Shown: positions 31,237 to 41,393, counted from the stretch's first letter. The stretch is 64,000 nt of DNA from Vibrio sp. Of7-15 (GCF_022347565.1 NZ_JAKRGH010000018.1:28676-92675); one strand, 5' to 3'. Program-made: numbers and translations. Notes: generated by a model not told the origin, from the letters alone.

Positions 31237-31556
31237 ATATGCATTAACTTTTTTATAACCCAGTTATTCTTGTTGATATATAAGTAACTTACTTTACTTA
31301 TTCCTGTCCTTGTTTTATGTTCATAAATTTGATGAAAGTTAATCAAAACTGATAAAGATTGTTCTTATTTTGTTTTTTATTTGTTTTGATTTATTTATTT
31401 CTTACAAAATATAGTTCCAGTCATTTAAAATTGGTTGGTTATTTATGCTTTTTGTAATTAATTTATCTACAATTGATTCCGCTCTATAAAGAGCGAGTAG
31501 GGCAACCTCATAATCACTACTATGCCCATTTCAACAACATCATTTGTGGAGCTTCC
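31237..31556. other. AT-rich leader upstream of first AbgT gene
   Basis: About 320 bases without a gene, strongly AT-rich with many T-runs. A CGCTC/GAGCG mini-hairpin lies at 31480-31495. No recognised riboswitch or operator. Confidence 0.6.
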
Positions 31557-33116
31557 ATGAGTAATCAAGCTATAGATAAAGCACCAAAACCGTCGCAAAG
31601 CGGTATGGATCGCTTTTTGAATTTTATTGAAAGAGCAGGAAACAAAATCCCAGATCCTGCACTGTTATTTTTCTGGGGTTTATTAATTGTATGGGGCTTA
31701 TCCGCTCTACTTTCCCAAGTAAGTTTTGACTTGGTACATCCAGTAACGCAACAAGAAGTTGTTGTAAAAAATCTATTAACGGGTGATGCACTAGCCAGCT
31801 TTTTAGCCAATATGGTGACCACTTTTACAGGCTTTGCACCGTTAGGGATTGTGTTAGTTGCTATGCTAGGTGTGGGTGTTGCCGATTCATCTGGCTTCAT
31901 TCAAACTGGTTTAAAGAAGATGCTAAACTTCACACCAGCGAAGCTTCTAACGCCAATGCTGATTTTGGTTGCTATTGTGTCTCACACAGCAGCTGATGCG
32001 GGCTACGTCTTAGTTATTCCATTAGGTGGTATCATTTTCCATGCGGCTGGCCGTCATCCTCTGGCGGGTATTGCGGCGGCATTTGCGGGTGTATCTGGTG
32101 GTTTCTCGGCAAACTTTATCCCTTCTGGTATTGATCCACTATTGGCCGGTTTTACTCAAACGGCAGCACAAGTACTTGATCCTGAATATATTGTAAACCC
32201 GCTTTCTAACTTAATGTTCACGGGCTTATCGTCTATTTTGGTGGTGTGTATTGGCTGGTATGTAACTGAGCGTATCATTGAACCTCGCCTAAAAAGTACG
32301 CCTGTCGATGAAGATGCTGAAACGGCACCAGATTTAGGCTCTTTTACTGAAATTGAAAGCCGTGCGTTCAAATGGGCTGGTTGGGCAATGATGGCGGGTA
32401 TTGCGCTGCTTGTTTTTGCAATTTACCCTGAAGATTCACCACTTCGTTCTCCGGAAGGTGAAATTACTGCATTTACAGCACCACTCATGAAGTCTATCGT
32501 GCCGTTGATTTTCATCTTGTTTATCATTCCTGGTATCGTATATGGCCGTGTTTCTGGCACATTTAAGTCTAGTAATGATGTGATTAAAGCGATGTCAGAC
32601 ACCATGGGAACCATGGGTGCTTACATGGTGATGTCGTTCTTCTGTGCGCAGTTCTTAGTGGCATTCAGCCAATCTAACATTGGTACCTTGTTAGCCTTGT
32701 ATGGCGCAGACTTCCTGAAAGCGATGAACTTGCCAGGTCAAATGACCATTGTTGGAATGATTCTACTGACAGCATCGGTCAACTTATTGATCGGTTCTGC
32801 ATCAGCGAAATGGGCATTGATTGGTCCGATCTTAGTTCCAATGCTAATGGGAGTGGGCATTTCTCCTGAGCTGTCTCAAGCGGCTTACCGTGTGGGGGAT
32901 TCAGTATCAAACATCATCTCTCCGCTAATGGTGTTCTTCCCATTAGTGGTGGTGTACTGCCAACGTTATGTGAAAACCACGGGTATTGGTACGCTAGCCT
33001 CTCTCATGATGCCATTCTCCATCGCAATGCTGATTGGTTGGACTATTTTCCTACTGGCTTACTGGGCTTTAGGTATCCCATTGGGTATTCAGGCTCCGTA
33101 CACTTATACAATGTAG
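31557..33116 (+). CDS. AbgT-family transporter, first copy
   Basis: Inner-membrane transporter of the AbgT family, whose studied members take up p-aminobenzoyl-glutamate or export sulfonamides. The 519-residue protein has a short N-tail, then FLNFIERAGNKIPDPALLFF, the family opening, and about 11-13 membrane segments including two re-entrant-type regions (SHTAADAGYVLVIPLGG and GDSVSNIISPLMVFFPLVVVY). The frame is open from 31473, but the ATG at 31557 has GGAG upstream and gives the family N-terminus. Paired with a second AbgT gene 420 bases downstream. Substrate cannot be assigned. Confidence 0.88.
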   Translation: MSNQAIDKAPKPSQSGMDRFLNFIERAGNKIPDPALLFFWGLLIVWGLSALLSQVSFDLVHPVTQQEVVVKNLLTGDALASFLANMVTTFTGFAPLGIVLVAMLGVGVADSSGFIQTGLKKMLNFTPAKLLTPMLILVAIVSHTAADAGYVLVIPLGGIIFHAAGRHPLAGIAAAFAGVSGGFSANFIPSGIDPLLAGFTQTAAQVLDPEYIVNPLSNLMFTGLSSILVVCIGWYVTERIIEPRLKSTPVDEDAETAPDLGSFTEIESRAFKWAGWAMMAGIALLVFAIYPEDSPLRSPEGEITAFTAPLMKSIVPLIFILFIIPGIVYGRVSGTFKSSNDVIKAMSDTMGTMGAYMVMSFFCAQFLVAFSQSNIGTLLALYGADFLKAMNLPGQMTIVGMILLTASVNLLIGSASAKWALIGPILVPMLMGVGISPELSQAAYRVGDSVSNIISPLMVFFPLVVVYCQRYVKTTGIGTLASLMMPFSIAMLIGWTIFLLAYWALGIPLGIQAPYTYTM

Positions 33117-33145
33117 TAATTAAATAAGCACATAGTTTGTCTAAT

Positions 33146-33170
33146 AAGCCTCGCACTGCGGGGCTTTTTT
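33146..33170 (+). terminator. Intrinsic terminator after first AbgT gene
   Basis: AAGCCTCGC and GCGGGGCTT arms (one G-U pair), 3-base loop, then six T. Confidence 0.85.
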
Positions 33171-33537
33171 ATACTGTTGTGGAATAGGTCAACCTGTTGG
33201 TTATAGTAACGAATAACTTCATCGAATGTATTTATTAGTAAAACCTATAACCATTTGTCGTGAGAATTATTTTTCATTTGTTGATTTGCTTTGTAAATAT
33301 AAGCAATTAATTGCATCTTTTATATTTTGGTGTTATATGCTTATTTTTAACTATTTGTTAGTTATTAGTTCGATTTTGATAATTTAATGTTTTGTTTATA
33401 TTCTGTTTAGTTATCGAATGATGGTCTTATATCCTGTTTGTATTGGGTGTTTTACATTTTACTCGTTACATCTGATTTGTTAGTTTTTCGCGCCTTATAA
33501 AAACTCTGCTTAATCGATGTAGTAAGGAAATGCGATT
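33171..33537. other. AT-rich leader upstream of second AbgT gene
   Basis: About 370 bases without a gene and very AT-rich. Ends in a good AAGGA ribosome site at 33525-33529. No known operator or riboswitch recognised. Confidence 0.6.
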
Positions 33538-35094
33538 ATGAGCGAAACTATTGCTTCTAGCCCCAAGCAAAAAGGTGTTATCGCGTTCATTGAACGTGCT
33601 GGAAAAAAAATACCAGATCCAATCATCATTTTTATCTCTCTGTTTACTTTTTCGTTGGTTCTAACGGGCCTTATCGGTGGTTTGCAATTTGACACCATGG
33701 GTGCAGATGGCAATGCTGTAACATTCACGATTAAGAACATGCTGGATACCGAAAATGTACGCTGGATGTTTGATAATGCGTTACTGACAAACTGGTTGTC
33801 ATTTGGCCATGGTGTATTGGGTATTATTCTTATTGTGATGCTCGGTGTAGGTATTGCTGAAAACTCAGGCTTATTGACGGCTGTGATTAAAAAAGTAGGC
33901 CTAAAAATCAGCGATCGTTGGTTGCCTTTACTTGTTGTGTTTTTGGGCATCATGAGCTCGATTGCGACCGATGCAGGTTACTTGGTGTTAGTACCATTAG
34001 CGGGTTTGTTGTATGCCGGCCTAGGTAAAAACCCGCTGATTGGCATGGCGGCGGCTTTTGCTGGTGTCTCTGCTGGTTTTAGTGCTAACTTGATCCCTGC
34101 CACGCCTGTGGATGTTGTGATTGGAGCAAATGCGCGTATTTTTGCTGAATCTCAAAATGTGCCATTTGTAAATGGAGCAGGTGAACCACTTAACCCTGCG
34201 ACTATGCACTACTTCTTTATTTTTGTGTCTACTTTCCTTTTAGCAGGTTTAGGTGCATGGGTAACCAAACGCTTTGTGGCACCGCGTTTAGAGAAAATGT
34301 CTTATCAATTACCAGAAGACATGAACCTTGATGACTTCCAAGTGAAACCTGAAGAGCAACGTGGTTTGCGTGCAGCAGGTGTTGGTTTGATTGTTGCTTT
34401 GTTGGCGGTATATGGCTTAGCCACAGGCCCATTAGCGACGTATACTAACGAGGCTGGCCGTGAAGTATCACCGTATCTTGATAACGTGATTTTGCTGATT
34501 GCGATGGTGTTTGCCATTGTGGGTATTTGCTACGGTGTGGCGGTTGGTAAGTTCAAATCACTGCAAGATATTGTTAAGGCCATGGTGACCCAAATGAATA
34601 CCATGGGCTATATCTTAGTACTGACGTTCTTCTGTTATAACTTCCTTGCTTTACTGAGCTTCTCTGGATTAGGCACGTACATTACTTACCTTGGTGCGTC
34701 GTCGTTAGAGTCTTTAGGATTACAAAAATTCCCTGCGGCATTGATCATTGGTTTTGTGATCACAACCGCTCTGATTAATATTTTTGTGGGTGGCTTAACG
34801 TCGAAGTGGATGCTGCTTGGCCCTATTTTTGTGCCAATGTTGTACCAAGTGAACCCGAACATGACACCGGATTTAGTGGCAGCGGCGTATCGTGTGGCAG
34901 ACTCTTCGACTAATATCATTACACCGATGATGAGTTATGCTGGTGTAATTTTAGCCTTCATGCGTAAGTACAAACCTGAGCTGACGTTTGGTGACGTGAT
35001 TGCGATGATGGTACCGTACTCTCTAGCGTTCTTAACGGTTTGGACAACCGTACTGATTGCGTTCTTTACATTTAATATCCCACTGGGCTTTTAA
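33538..35094 (+). CDS. AbgT-family transporter, second copy
   Basis: A 518-residue AbgT-family membrane transporter, clearly homologous to its neighbour. Shared landmarks are AFIERAGKKIPDPIIIF at the N-terminus, SIATDAGYLVLVPLAGLLYA, AAAFAGVSAGFSANLIP, and ADSSTNIITPMMSYAGVILAF near the C-terminus. The soluble loops (for example 150-190 and 260-300) differ strongly between the copies, so this is an old duplication or two distinct subfamilies. The gene has its own leader and terminator, so the pair is probably not a single transcription unit. Substrate unknown. Confidence 0.88.
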   Translation: MSETIASSPKQKGVIAFIERAGKKIPDPIIIFISLFTFSLVLTGLIGGLQFDTMGADGNAVTFTIKNMLDTENVRWMFDNALLTNWLSFGHGVLGIILIVMLGVGIAENSGLLTAVIKKVGLKISDRWLPLLVVFLGIMSSIATDAGYLVLVPLAGLLYAGLGKNPLIGMAAAFAGVSAGFSANLIPATPVDVVIGANARIFAESQNVPFVNGAGEPLNPATMHYFFIFVSTFLLAGLGAWVTKRFVAPRLEKMSYQLPEDMNLDDFQVKPEEQRGLRAAGVGLIVALLAVYGLATGPLATYTNEAGREVSPYLDNVILLIAMVFAIVGICYGVAVGKFKSLQDIVKAMVTQMNTMGYILVLTFFCYNFLALLSFSGLGTYITYLGASSLESLGLQKFPAALIIGFVITTALINIFVGGLTSKWMLLGPIFVPMLYQVNPNMTPDLVAAAYRVADSSTNIITPMMSYAGVILAFMRKYKPELTFGDVIAMMVPYSLAFLTVWTTVLIAFFTFNIPLGF

Positions 35095-35131
35095 GAACAA
35101 ATACGCTTTGAATTGATAATCTAAGTAATAC

Positions 35132-35165
35132 AAAAAAGCCCAGCATGAATGTTGGGCTTTTTATT
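35132..35165. terminator. Bidirectional terminator between AbgT and fghA
   Basis: AAAAAAGCCCA and TGGGCTTTTT arms flank a 10-base loop. The A-run on one side and T-run on the other allow termination in both directions for the convergent genes. Confidence 0.85.
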
Positions 35166-35183
35166 AAGAGATTACATGTATTA

Positions 35184-36035
35184 TTAAGCATTGCTCGTAA
35201 AGTGTTGAGCATGGAATCGCAAGTGATCGTCAATAAAGCTCGCAATGAAGAAGTAGCTGTGATCATAGCCAGGCTGCATTCTGAGCTCTAAATCGGTACC
35301 GCTTTGTTTGGCCGCTTCAATGAGGGCTTCTGGTTTGAGCTGCTCTGTTAAAAAATTATCCGCATCACCTTGATCAACCAAGATCGGTAGCGAAGTGTTT
35401 TTGGCTTTTAGCAGCTCTGAAGCATCGTACTCTTTCCATACTTCCACGTTATTTCCTAAATAATTACCCAGAGCTTTTTTCCCCCAAGGGCAATGAATCG
35501 GGTTGGCGATTGGGCTAAATGCCGACACAGAACTAAATCGTTCCTCATTTTTTAGAGCGATCGTTAGTGCGCCATGTCCACCCATGCTGTGGCCTGCAAT
35601 GGCACGCTCTTCGGAGATAGGGAAGTGTGCTTCGATAAGGCTTGGCAGCTCTTTTACCACGTAATCGTACATGTGATAATGGCGGTTCCATGGGGCCTGT
35701 GTTGCATTGACATAAAAGCCTGCCCCTAGACCAAAATCGTAACTGCCTTCTGGATCATTTGGCACACCTTCACCGCGTGGGCTAGTGTCTGGCGCAACGA
35801 TAGCCATGCCAAGTTCTGCCGCCATACGGAAAGCTCCTGCTTTTTGCATGAAGTTTTCATCAGTACAAGTGAGCCCAGATAACCAGTAAAGCACGGGCAC
35901 CTTATGGTTAGCACTAGCTTGTGGTGGTAGGAACACCGCAAAACGCATGTCGCAGTTTAAGGTTGATGAACGATGGGTATATTGTTTGTGCCAGCCCCCA
36001 AAACTGCGGGTACTGCTGATGTTTTCTAATGTCAT
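35184..36035 (-). CDS. fghA: S-formylglutathione hydrolase
   Basis: Serine esterase that hydrolyses S-formylglutathione to formate and glutathione, the second step of formaldehyde detoxification. The nucleophile is S150 in AGHSMGGHGAL. Acid and base are near DQGDADNF (about 221) and H259 in PGYDHSYFF. Length 283 is typical of the FrmB/YeiG/esterase D family. It follows frmA by 79 bases on the same strand, consistent with a two-gene operon. Confidence 0.95.
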   Translation of the reverse strand: MTLENISSTRSFGGWHKQYTHRSSTLNCDMRFAVFLPPQASANHKVPVLYWLSGLTCTDENFMQKAGAFRMAAELGMAIVAPDTSPRGEGVPNDPEGSYDFGLGAGFYVNATQAPWNRHYHMYDYVVKELPSLIEAHFPISEERAIAGHSMGGHGALTIALKNEERFSSVSAFSPIANPIHCPWGKKALGNYLGNNVEVWKEYDASELLKAKNTSLPILVDQGDADNFLTEQLKPEALIEAAKQSGTDLELRMQPGYDHSYFFIASFIDDHLRFHAQHFTSNA

Positions 36036-36114
36036 GCCTGGTCTTCTTTCTCAAAATAAATGCTAAAAAACAACGCAGCGTAAAGGCTGCGTTGTTGATT
36101 AAGTTAGGTTGGAT

Positions 36115-37284
<1,170 letters not shown>

Positions 37285-37407
37285 TCATTCATCACTGAGG
37301 TTTATTACGTAACACAATACATTTCACTCTAGTTGAAGATGCTGTGTTTGTCTGATGGAACCCATTATATTTACCCTTTAAACAATGATAATCCCTAGGT
37401 TTTGTAA

Positions 37408-37432
37408 ATTATTTTTACGTATATGTAATAAT
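37408..37432. promoter_or_regulatory. Dyad in the frmA-lysR divergent promoter region
   Basis: ATTATT (37408-37413) and AATAAT (37427-37432) frame a TTTACGTATATGTA core. The near-symmetric 25-bp site 31 bases before the LysR gene is a candidate operator for it. The LysR T-N11-A rule is satisfied loosely; identification is tentative. Confidence 0.4.
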
Positions 37433-37463
37433 AGTGGCATGAATATCATGAGATGAAGTAAGA

Positions 37464-38339
37464 ATGGCAAATTGGGAAGGCGTATCAGAATTTGTAGCGG
37501 TGGCCGAAACGGAAAGCTTTACCAGTGCGGCTAATAAGCTGAATACATCCGTAGCTCAGGTTAGCCGTAAGGTCTCAGCATTAGAAAATCGATTGGCGAC
37601 GAAGTTGTTGAATCGAACCACACGGCGTGTGTCGGTCACCGAAGCAGGGCAGTTGTATTATCAGCATTGTCGGCAAGTAATTGACGGTTTAGAGCAAGCA
37701 GAACGTGTGATCACAAACATGCAAAGTGTGCCTCAAGGTAAGTTAAAAGTGACGGCACCTGTTACGTATGGAGAGCAGCGTATTGCTCCTCTGCTTAATC
37801 AGTTCATGACTTTATACCCTCAGTTAGAGTTGCAGTTAGTACTGACGAACCAAAAGTTGGATTTGATTGAACAAGGGGTTGATTTAGCTATTCGTCTTGG
37901 GCGTTTGGATGATTCCAGTATGATGGCAAAAAGGTTAGCGTCACGGCAATTGTATGTGTGTGCTGCTCCCAGTTACTTGAAAGATCATGGGGAGCCTCAT
38001 ACGCTTTCTGAGCTTAGTCAGCACAATTGTTTATTAGGTTCGATGGATTACTGGCGTTTTAGAGAAGTGGGCAAAGAGCGTAATGTTCGGGTTCAAGGTA
38101 ATATTCGTTGTAACAGTGGTTCGGCATTAACCGACGCGGCGTTAAAAGGGCTGGGTATTGTACAGCTGCCAGATTATTACGTGGAAGAGCATATTGAGTC
38201 TGGAGAGCTGGTGGAGCTGCTACCTCTTTATCGTGAGGAGCAAGAAGGGATCTGGGCGCTGTACCCTCATAACCGTCACCTTTCCACTAAGGTACGATCG
38301 TTAGTAGATTTTTTGCGGGAGCAATTCGAGAGTCAATGA
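37464..38339 (+). CDS. LysR-family transcriptional regulator
   Basis: The N-terminal winged HTH (about 1-60) has FVAVAETESFTSAANKLN followed by VAQVSRKVSALENRLATKLL and TTRRVSVTEAG. The C-terminal half (about 90-290) is the effector-binding domain of the group seen in regulators such as the DsdC/AaeR-like set (GKLKVTAPVTYGEQRIAPLL). Length 291. Divergent from frmA-fghA, so it is probably their formaldehyde-responsive regulator, but this is inferred from position only. Confidence 0.92.
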   Translation: MANWEGVSEFVAVAETESFTSAANKLNTSVAQVSRKVSALENRLATKLLNRTTRRVSVTEAGQLYYQHCRQVIDGLEQAERVITNMQSVPQGKLKVTAPVTYGEQRIAPLLNQFMTLYPQLELQLVLTNQKLDLIEQGVDLAIRLGRLDDSSMMAKRLASRQLYVCAAPSYLKDHGEPHTLSELSQHNCLLGSMDYWRFREVGKERNVRVQGNIRCNSGSALTDAALKGLGIVQLPDYYVEEHIESGELVELLPLYREEQEGIWALYPHNRHLSTKVRSLVDFLREQFESQ

Positions 38340-38383
38340 TGGCGAAGGTTTTAGAGCACTTTTTCTGCAAAAGAAAATGTAGG

Positions 38384-38389
38384 TATAAT
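38384..38389 (+). promoter_or_regulatory. Promoter -10 element upstream of tadA
   Basis: A perfect TATAAT with a weak T-rich -35 17 bases upstream, about 80 bases before tadA. Confidence 0.45.
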
Positions 38390-38470
38390 CTGGCCCGTTT
38401 TTAGCGCACTGAGTTTGCCGCGATAGACCCAGTTGGCTGATGTATCAACCATAACGTAACAGGATTCACC

Positions 38471-39046
38471 GTGATAGATAAATGTACCGATCCCTCATCT
38501 GAGGAGAATATTCAACCTGACTCTTTTACGGAGCAAGATCGCCAGTTCATGCAAAGAGCGATGGAGCTAGCTGCGATAGCAGAATCGGAAGGGGAAGTAC
38601 CTGTTGGTGCTGTGGTGGTTTATCAGGGAGAAATTGTTGGTGAAGGCTGGAATCGACTTATTGGTCAGCACGATGCAACAGCTCATGCCGAGATGATGGC
38701 ATTACGTCAGGCTGGAAAAAAATTAGAAAATTACCGGTTACTTGATACGACACTGTACGTGACGTTAGAACCTTGTCCAATGTGTGCTGGTGCTATGGTA
38801 CACAGTCGAGTAGGAAAAGTAATTTTTGGTGCGTGTGATTTAAAAACGGGCGCAGCGGGCAGCGTCATGAATTTACTGAGTTATAATACGGTGAATCATC
38901 ATGTGATGAGTGACTCTGGCTTGTTAGAAGAGGAATGCCGAGCGCAACTACAGGCCTTTTTTAAGCGCCGCCGTGCCGAGAAAAAGCAAGAGAAACTAGA
39001 AAGACGTCGTTTATTAGCTTTGCAGGAAAATAAAGAGTCGGAGTAA
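38471..39046 (+). CDS. tadA: tRNA-specific adenosine deaminase TadA
   Basis: Zinc enzyme that deaminates A34 to inosine in tRNA-Arg(ACG). The active site has H72 and the proton shuttle E74 in THAHAEMMAL-type context (TAHAEMMALRQ), with zinc cysteines C102 and C105 in EPCPMCAGAM. The GTG start with AACAGGA gives 191 residues, with an N-terminal extension of about 20 residues relative to E. coli TadA. The C-terminus is a basic, charged tail (RRRAEKKQEKLERRRLLAL). Upstream of mltF-purL, as in E. coli but reoriented. Confidence 0.95.
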   Translation: MIDKCTDPSSEENIQPDSFTEQDRQFMQRAMELAAIAESEGEVPVGAVVVYQGEIVGEGWNRLIGQHDATAHAEMMALRQAGKKLENYRLLDTTLYVTLEPCPMCAGAMVHSRVGKVIFGACDLKTGAAGSVMNLLSYNTVNHHVMSDSGLLEEECRAQLQAFFKRRRAEKKQEKLERRRLLALQENKESE

Positions 39047-39051
39047 CTTTA

Positions 39052-39069
39052 AATCAAGAAGTCTTGATT
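39052..39069. repeat. 18-bp palindrome after tadA
   Basis: AATCAAGA-AG-TCTTGATT, 8-bp arms, 6 bases after the tadA stop. A second dyad, GGCAAACAA/TTGTTTGCC, lies at 39093-39121. Neither has a clear T-run, so they are candidate transcript-end structures at the tadA/small-gene convergence. Confidence 0.55.
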
Positions 39070-39143
39070 ATCGGTAGTTAGGAAAGGATTATGGCAAACA
39101 AAGACACTTTCATTGTTTGCCGTTGTGTTTTTAGCTTATGACG

Positions 39144-39290
39144 TTACTGGTCAGCCAAGGCGGTTAATACATAAGTTCGTTGACGCCACAGTACTTTTTT
39201 GTGGTTATTCGACAACATACGTTTACGTCGAGTTGAAGCTGCCATCTTTTTCTTAAATTGTGTGAGTACTTTTTTCTTCTTAGAGAACAT
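39144..39290 (-). CDS. Small very basic protein of unknown function
   Basis: A 48-residue open reading frame, starting ATG at 39290, that is too short for routine gene calls. The product begins MFSKKKKVLTQFKKKMAAST and ends ADQ; it is very rich in Lys and Arg and has no membrane helix or Cys. A good Shine-Dalgarno sequence (GGGGGA, about 8 bases before the ATG) and codon use resembling neighbouring genes support translation. Its basic composition suggests nucleic-acid or ribosome binding, which is inference only. I do not recognise a named family. It is convergent with tadA and co-directional with mltF, with 285 bases of structured non-coding sequence between. Confidence 0.6.
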   Translation of the reverse strand: MFSKKKKVLTQFKKKMAASTRRKRMLSNNHKKVLWRQRTYVLTALADQ

Positions 39291-39467
39291 AGTACATATC
39301 CCCCACTTATTTTATAGCTGATTAATTTGATCATCCATTGATCTCTGGTCGAGTATCTCGTTGATCTCTGTTTTAGTTATACGTTTCGATTGTTACCGCA
39401 ATGTGACGTCATTGGAATGATGTAGATCGCGTTTCATAAACAATACGATGATCTATCTATAACAGTT

Positions 39468-39557
39468 AGTGTGAAGTGTGGCAAGCATCACACTGAGGCT
39501 ATGTTCCTCAATTATTAGACTTAACATTATTAAGCTGAATAACAATTGAGGACATAG
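39468..39557. other. Structured non-coding region downstream of mltF
   Basis: Two strong dyads lie close together. AGTGTGA (39468-39474) pairs with TCACACT (39488-39494). CTATGTTCCTCAATT (39499-39513) pairs with AATTGAGGACATAG (39544-39557) with a one-base bulge, enclosing a small CTTAA/TTAAG hairpin. No T-run follows on either strand. Could be an mltF 3' end structure, a small RNA or a short repeat element. Confidence 0.5.
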
Positions 39558-39575
39558 GTCGATGAAGAGAAAAAA

Positions 39576-41099
39576 CTAATTTTTAGCGACGGAGTTGAGC
39601 TTCTTTGTGTCTGCAGACGTGGTTGGTTCTGCTCCAGAAAGGGAGGCCTCAGGCAGAGTTACCTCAATCGTTTTAATATCGTCGACATTGAGATCAGTGT
39701 CGTTTCGCTCTTGCGCCAGCTGAGCACTTTCGTGGCCAATGATGCTTTGATAATAACGGCGAATATTTTCCACGTATTTTTGGGCTTCGTCACCACGGGC
39801 ATAACCATAACGGGTGTCTTTGTAATATTTACGTTTGCGCAGTAATGGCAGGCGTTCTTTTACATCTGCCCATGAATTTGCGTCTCCACCTTGGCGTAAA
39901 GTGAGGCGTCTGGCGTCCATCATATGGCCAAAGCCAATATTGTAGGAGGCAAGAGCAAACCAGATTTTTTCATGTTTGCTGATAGAATCAGGAACCCGCT
40001 TTAAAGTTCGACGTAAGTATTCGGCACCACCGCGGATACTTTGTTCGGGATCGAGTCGATTCTTTACGCCCACAGATTTTGCTGTTGGTAGCGTTAACAT
40101 CATCAATCCACGAACCCCTGTTGGAGAGACGGCTTTCGGGTTCCAATGGGATTCTTGATAGGACAGGGCGGCCAGTAAACGCCAGTCAAATTCATCGGCA
40201 TACTTTTTAAATAAGGATTCCCAACGAGGCAGCTTTTTATCCAGTGCTCGGATGAATGCTCGGGTATCCACATAATCAAAGCTGTCGACATGACCAAAGT
40301 ACTTTTCTTCTAACTTAGCTAACTTTCCTGATTGCTTGATCTTGCCAAAAAATTCGATGATCAAACCGTACAGGCTGTCATCAGTAGTACGAGCGGTGAA
40401 CCACGCGATCGGTTGATCTTCTGTTAATTCAAAGGCCACAGCTAGATCAGGGTGGATACGCTGAGTCAGTGAAATATCCACAGAGTCAGCGATAGTGTAA
40501 GAAAGTTCCCCATTGGCTACCTGCCTTAATAGCTCATCATCATCAAACTTCGTATTGGCTGTCCACTCTAATTCAGGGAATTGTTTCTTGAGTTCGTAGA
40601 GATGAGCTTCATGGCTAGAGCCCGCAACAACCGTTACGTTTTGCTCTTGTTCCAGTAGATTATTGATATTGCGAGGTCGCCACTGGCCCGCTTTATAAAC
40701 CACTTGCTGGCTTACATAATAATATGCAGGACCTGGTCGAAATTTCTTTAACCGTTGTGGTGTGATAGTAAGCCCTGCCGCAATTATGTCGATTTCATTA
40801 CGTTGAAGGGCAGGGAACAAACCTGAAAGAGTATAAGCTGGCTTCATTTCCAGTTTTACATTGAGTTTGTCAGCAAAGCGCTGAGCTAATTCGTAGTCTA
40901 AGCCGGTAGGGCCATCGGCACCAATGTAGTAGGAAAGTTGGTTATTTAACGTGCCGACGCGTAATACACCTCGCTCTCTTATCTGATCCAACAACGACTT
41001 TGGCTCAGATTCCAGCTGGCAACCCGTTAAGGTAAAACCAAAGAAGGCAAAAACAACACACCACTTTAACCACGACATCGGACGAAAACTACTCAACAT
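39576..41099 (-). CDS. mltF: Membrane-bound lytic murein transglycosylase F
   Basis: Outer-membrane lipoprotein that cleaves peptidoglycan glycan strands to 1,6-anhydro-muropeptides. Lipobox LTGC at about residue 27. Residues about 40-265 form a periplasmic solute-binding-like regulatory domain (GVLRVGTLNNQLSYYIG). The C-terminal lysozyme-like domain carries the catalytic Glu in SYQESHWNPKAVSPTGVRGL (about 317) and ASYNIGFGHM. A low-complexity tail follows 450. Length 507 matches MltF. Divergent from purL, as in E. coli. Confidence 0.95.
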   Translation of the reverse strand: MLSSFRPMSWLKWCVVFAFFGFTLTGCQLESEPKSLLDQIRERGVLRVGTLNNQLSYYIGADGPTGLDYELAQRFADKLNVKLEMKPAYTLSGLFPALQRNEIDIIAAGLTITPQRLKKFRPGPAYYYVSQQVVYKAGQWRPRNINNLLEQEQNVTVVAGSSHEAHLYELKKQFPELEWTANTKFDDDELLRQVANGELSYTIADSVDISLTQRIHPDLAVAFELTEDQPIAWFTARTTDDSLYGLIIEFFGKIKQSGKLAKLEEKYFGHVDSFDYVDTRAFIRALDKKLPRWESLFKKYADEFDWRLLAALSYQESHWNPKAVSPTGVRGLMMLTLPTAKSVGVKNRLDPEQSIRGGAEYLRRTLKRVPDSISKHEKIWFALASYNIGFGHMMDARRLTLRQGGDANSWADVKERLPLLRKRKYYKDTRYGYARGDEAQKYVENIRRYYQSIIGHESAQLAQERNDTDLNVDDIKTIEVTLPEASLSGAEPTTSADTKKLNSVAKN

Positions 41100-41224
41100 T
41101 TATGCTCATCTATCTATTTTATGCGCCCTTTATACCAAAGCCGATCCCCGCTGCAAAGCCATGAGGGGTGAAAGCTCGAAAAACCGACAATTTTTTAGAG
41201 AATGGCAGAAATTTAAAAAAAATA

Positions 41225-41240
41225 ACGCAAACGGTTGCGT
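41225..41240. promoter_or_regulatory. PurR operator upstream of purL
   Basis: ACGCAAACGGTTGCGT is a near-perfect 16-bp PurR box (consensus ACGCAAACGTTTGCGT) located just upstream of the purL promoter. PurR with hypoxanthine or guanine represses purine genes. Confidence 0.85.
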
Positions 41241-41246
41241 TGGGTA

Positions 41247-41275
41247 TTACGCCACAAATTTTTTTGCCCTATAAT
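41247..41275 (+). promoter_or_regulatory. purL promoter
   Basis: TTACGC (41247-41252) and TATAAT (41270-41275) with 17-bp spacing. The PurR box lies immediately upstream. Confidence 0.65.
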
Positions 41276-41393
41276 ACGCCCGCAATAGCCAAGGTGAGAT
41301 TGACGTAGCTTTATGTTGTCGAGCAAGTGACCTTTATTTTGTATGAAGTTAGGCCAATATCACCTTAATCAATTGCATAAGAGACCTAAGCGC

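Noticed and set aside
31473..31556. Upstream TTG start for the first AbgT gene
   Set aside because: The extra 28 residues contain no family sequence, and GGAG lies next to the ATG at 31557.
39091..39141. 16-residue open frame with a good ribosome site (MANKDTF...)
   Set aside because: It overlaps a GGCAAACAA/TTGTTTGCC hairpin, is very short and cannot be told from chance.
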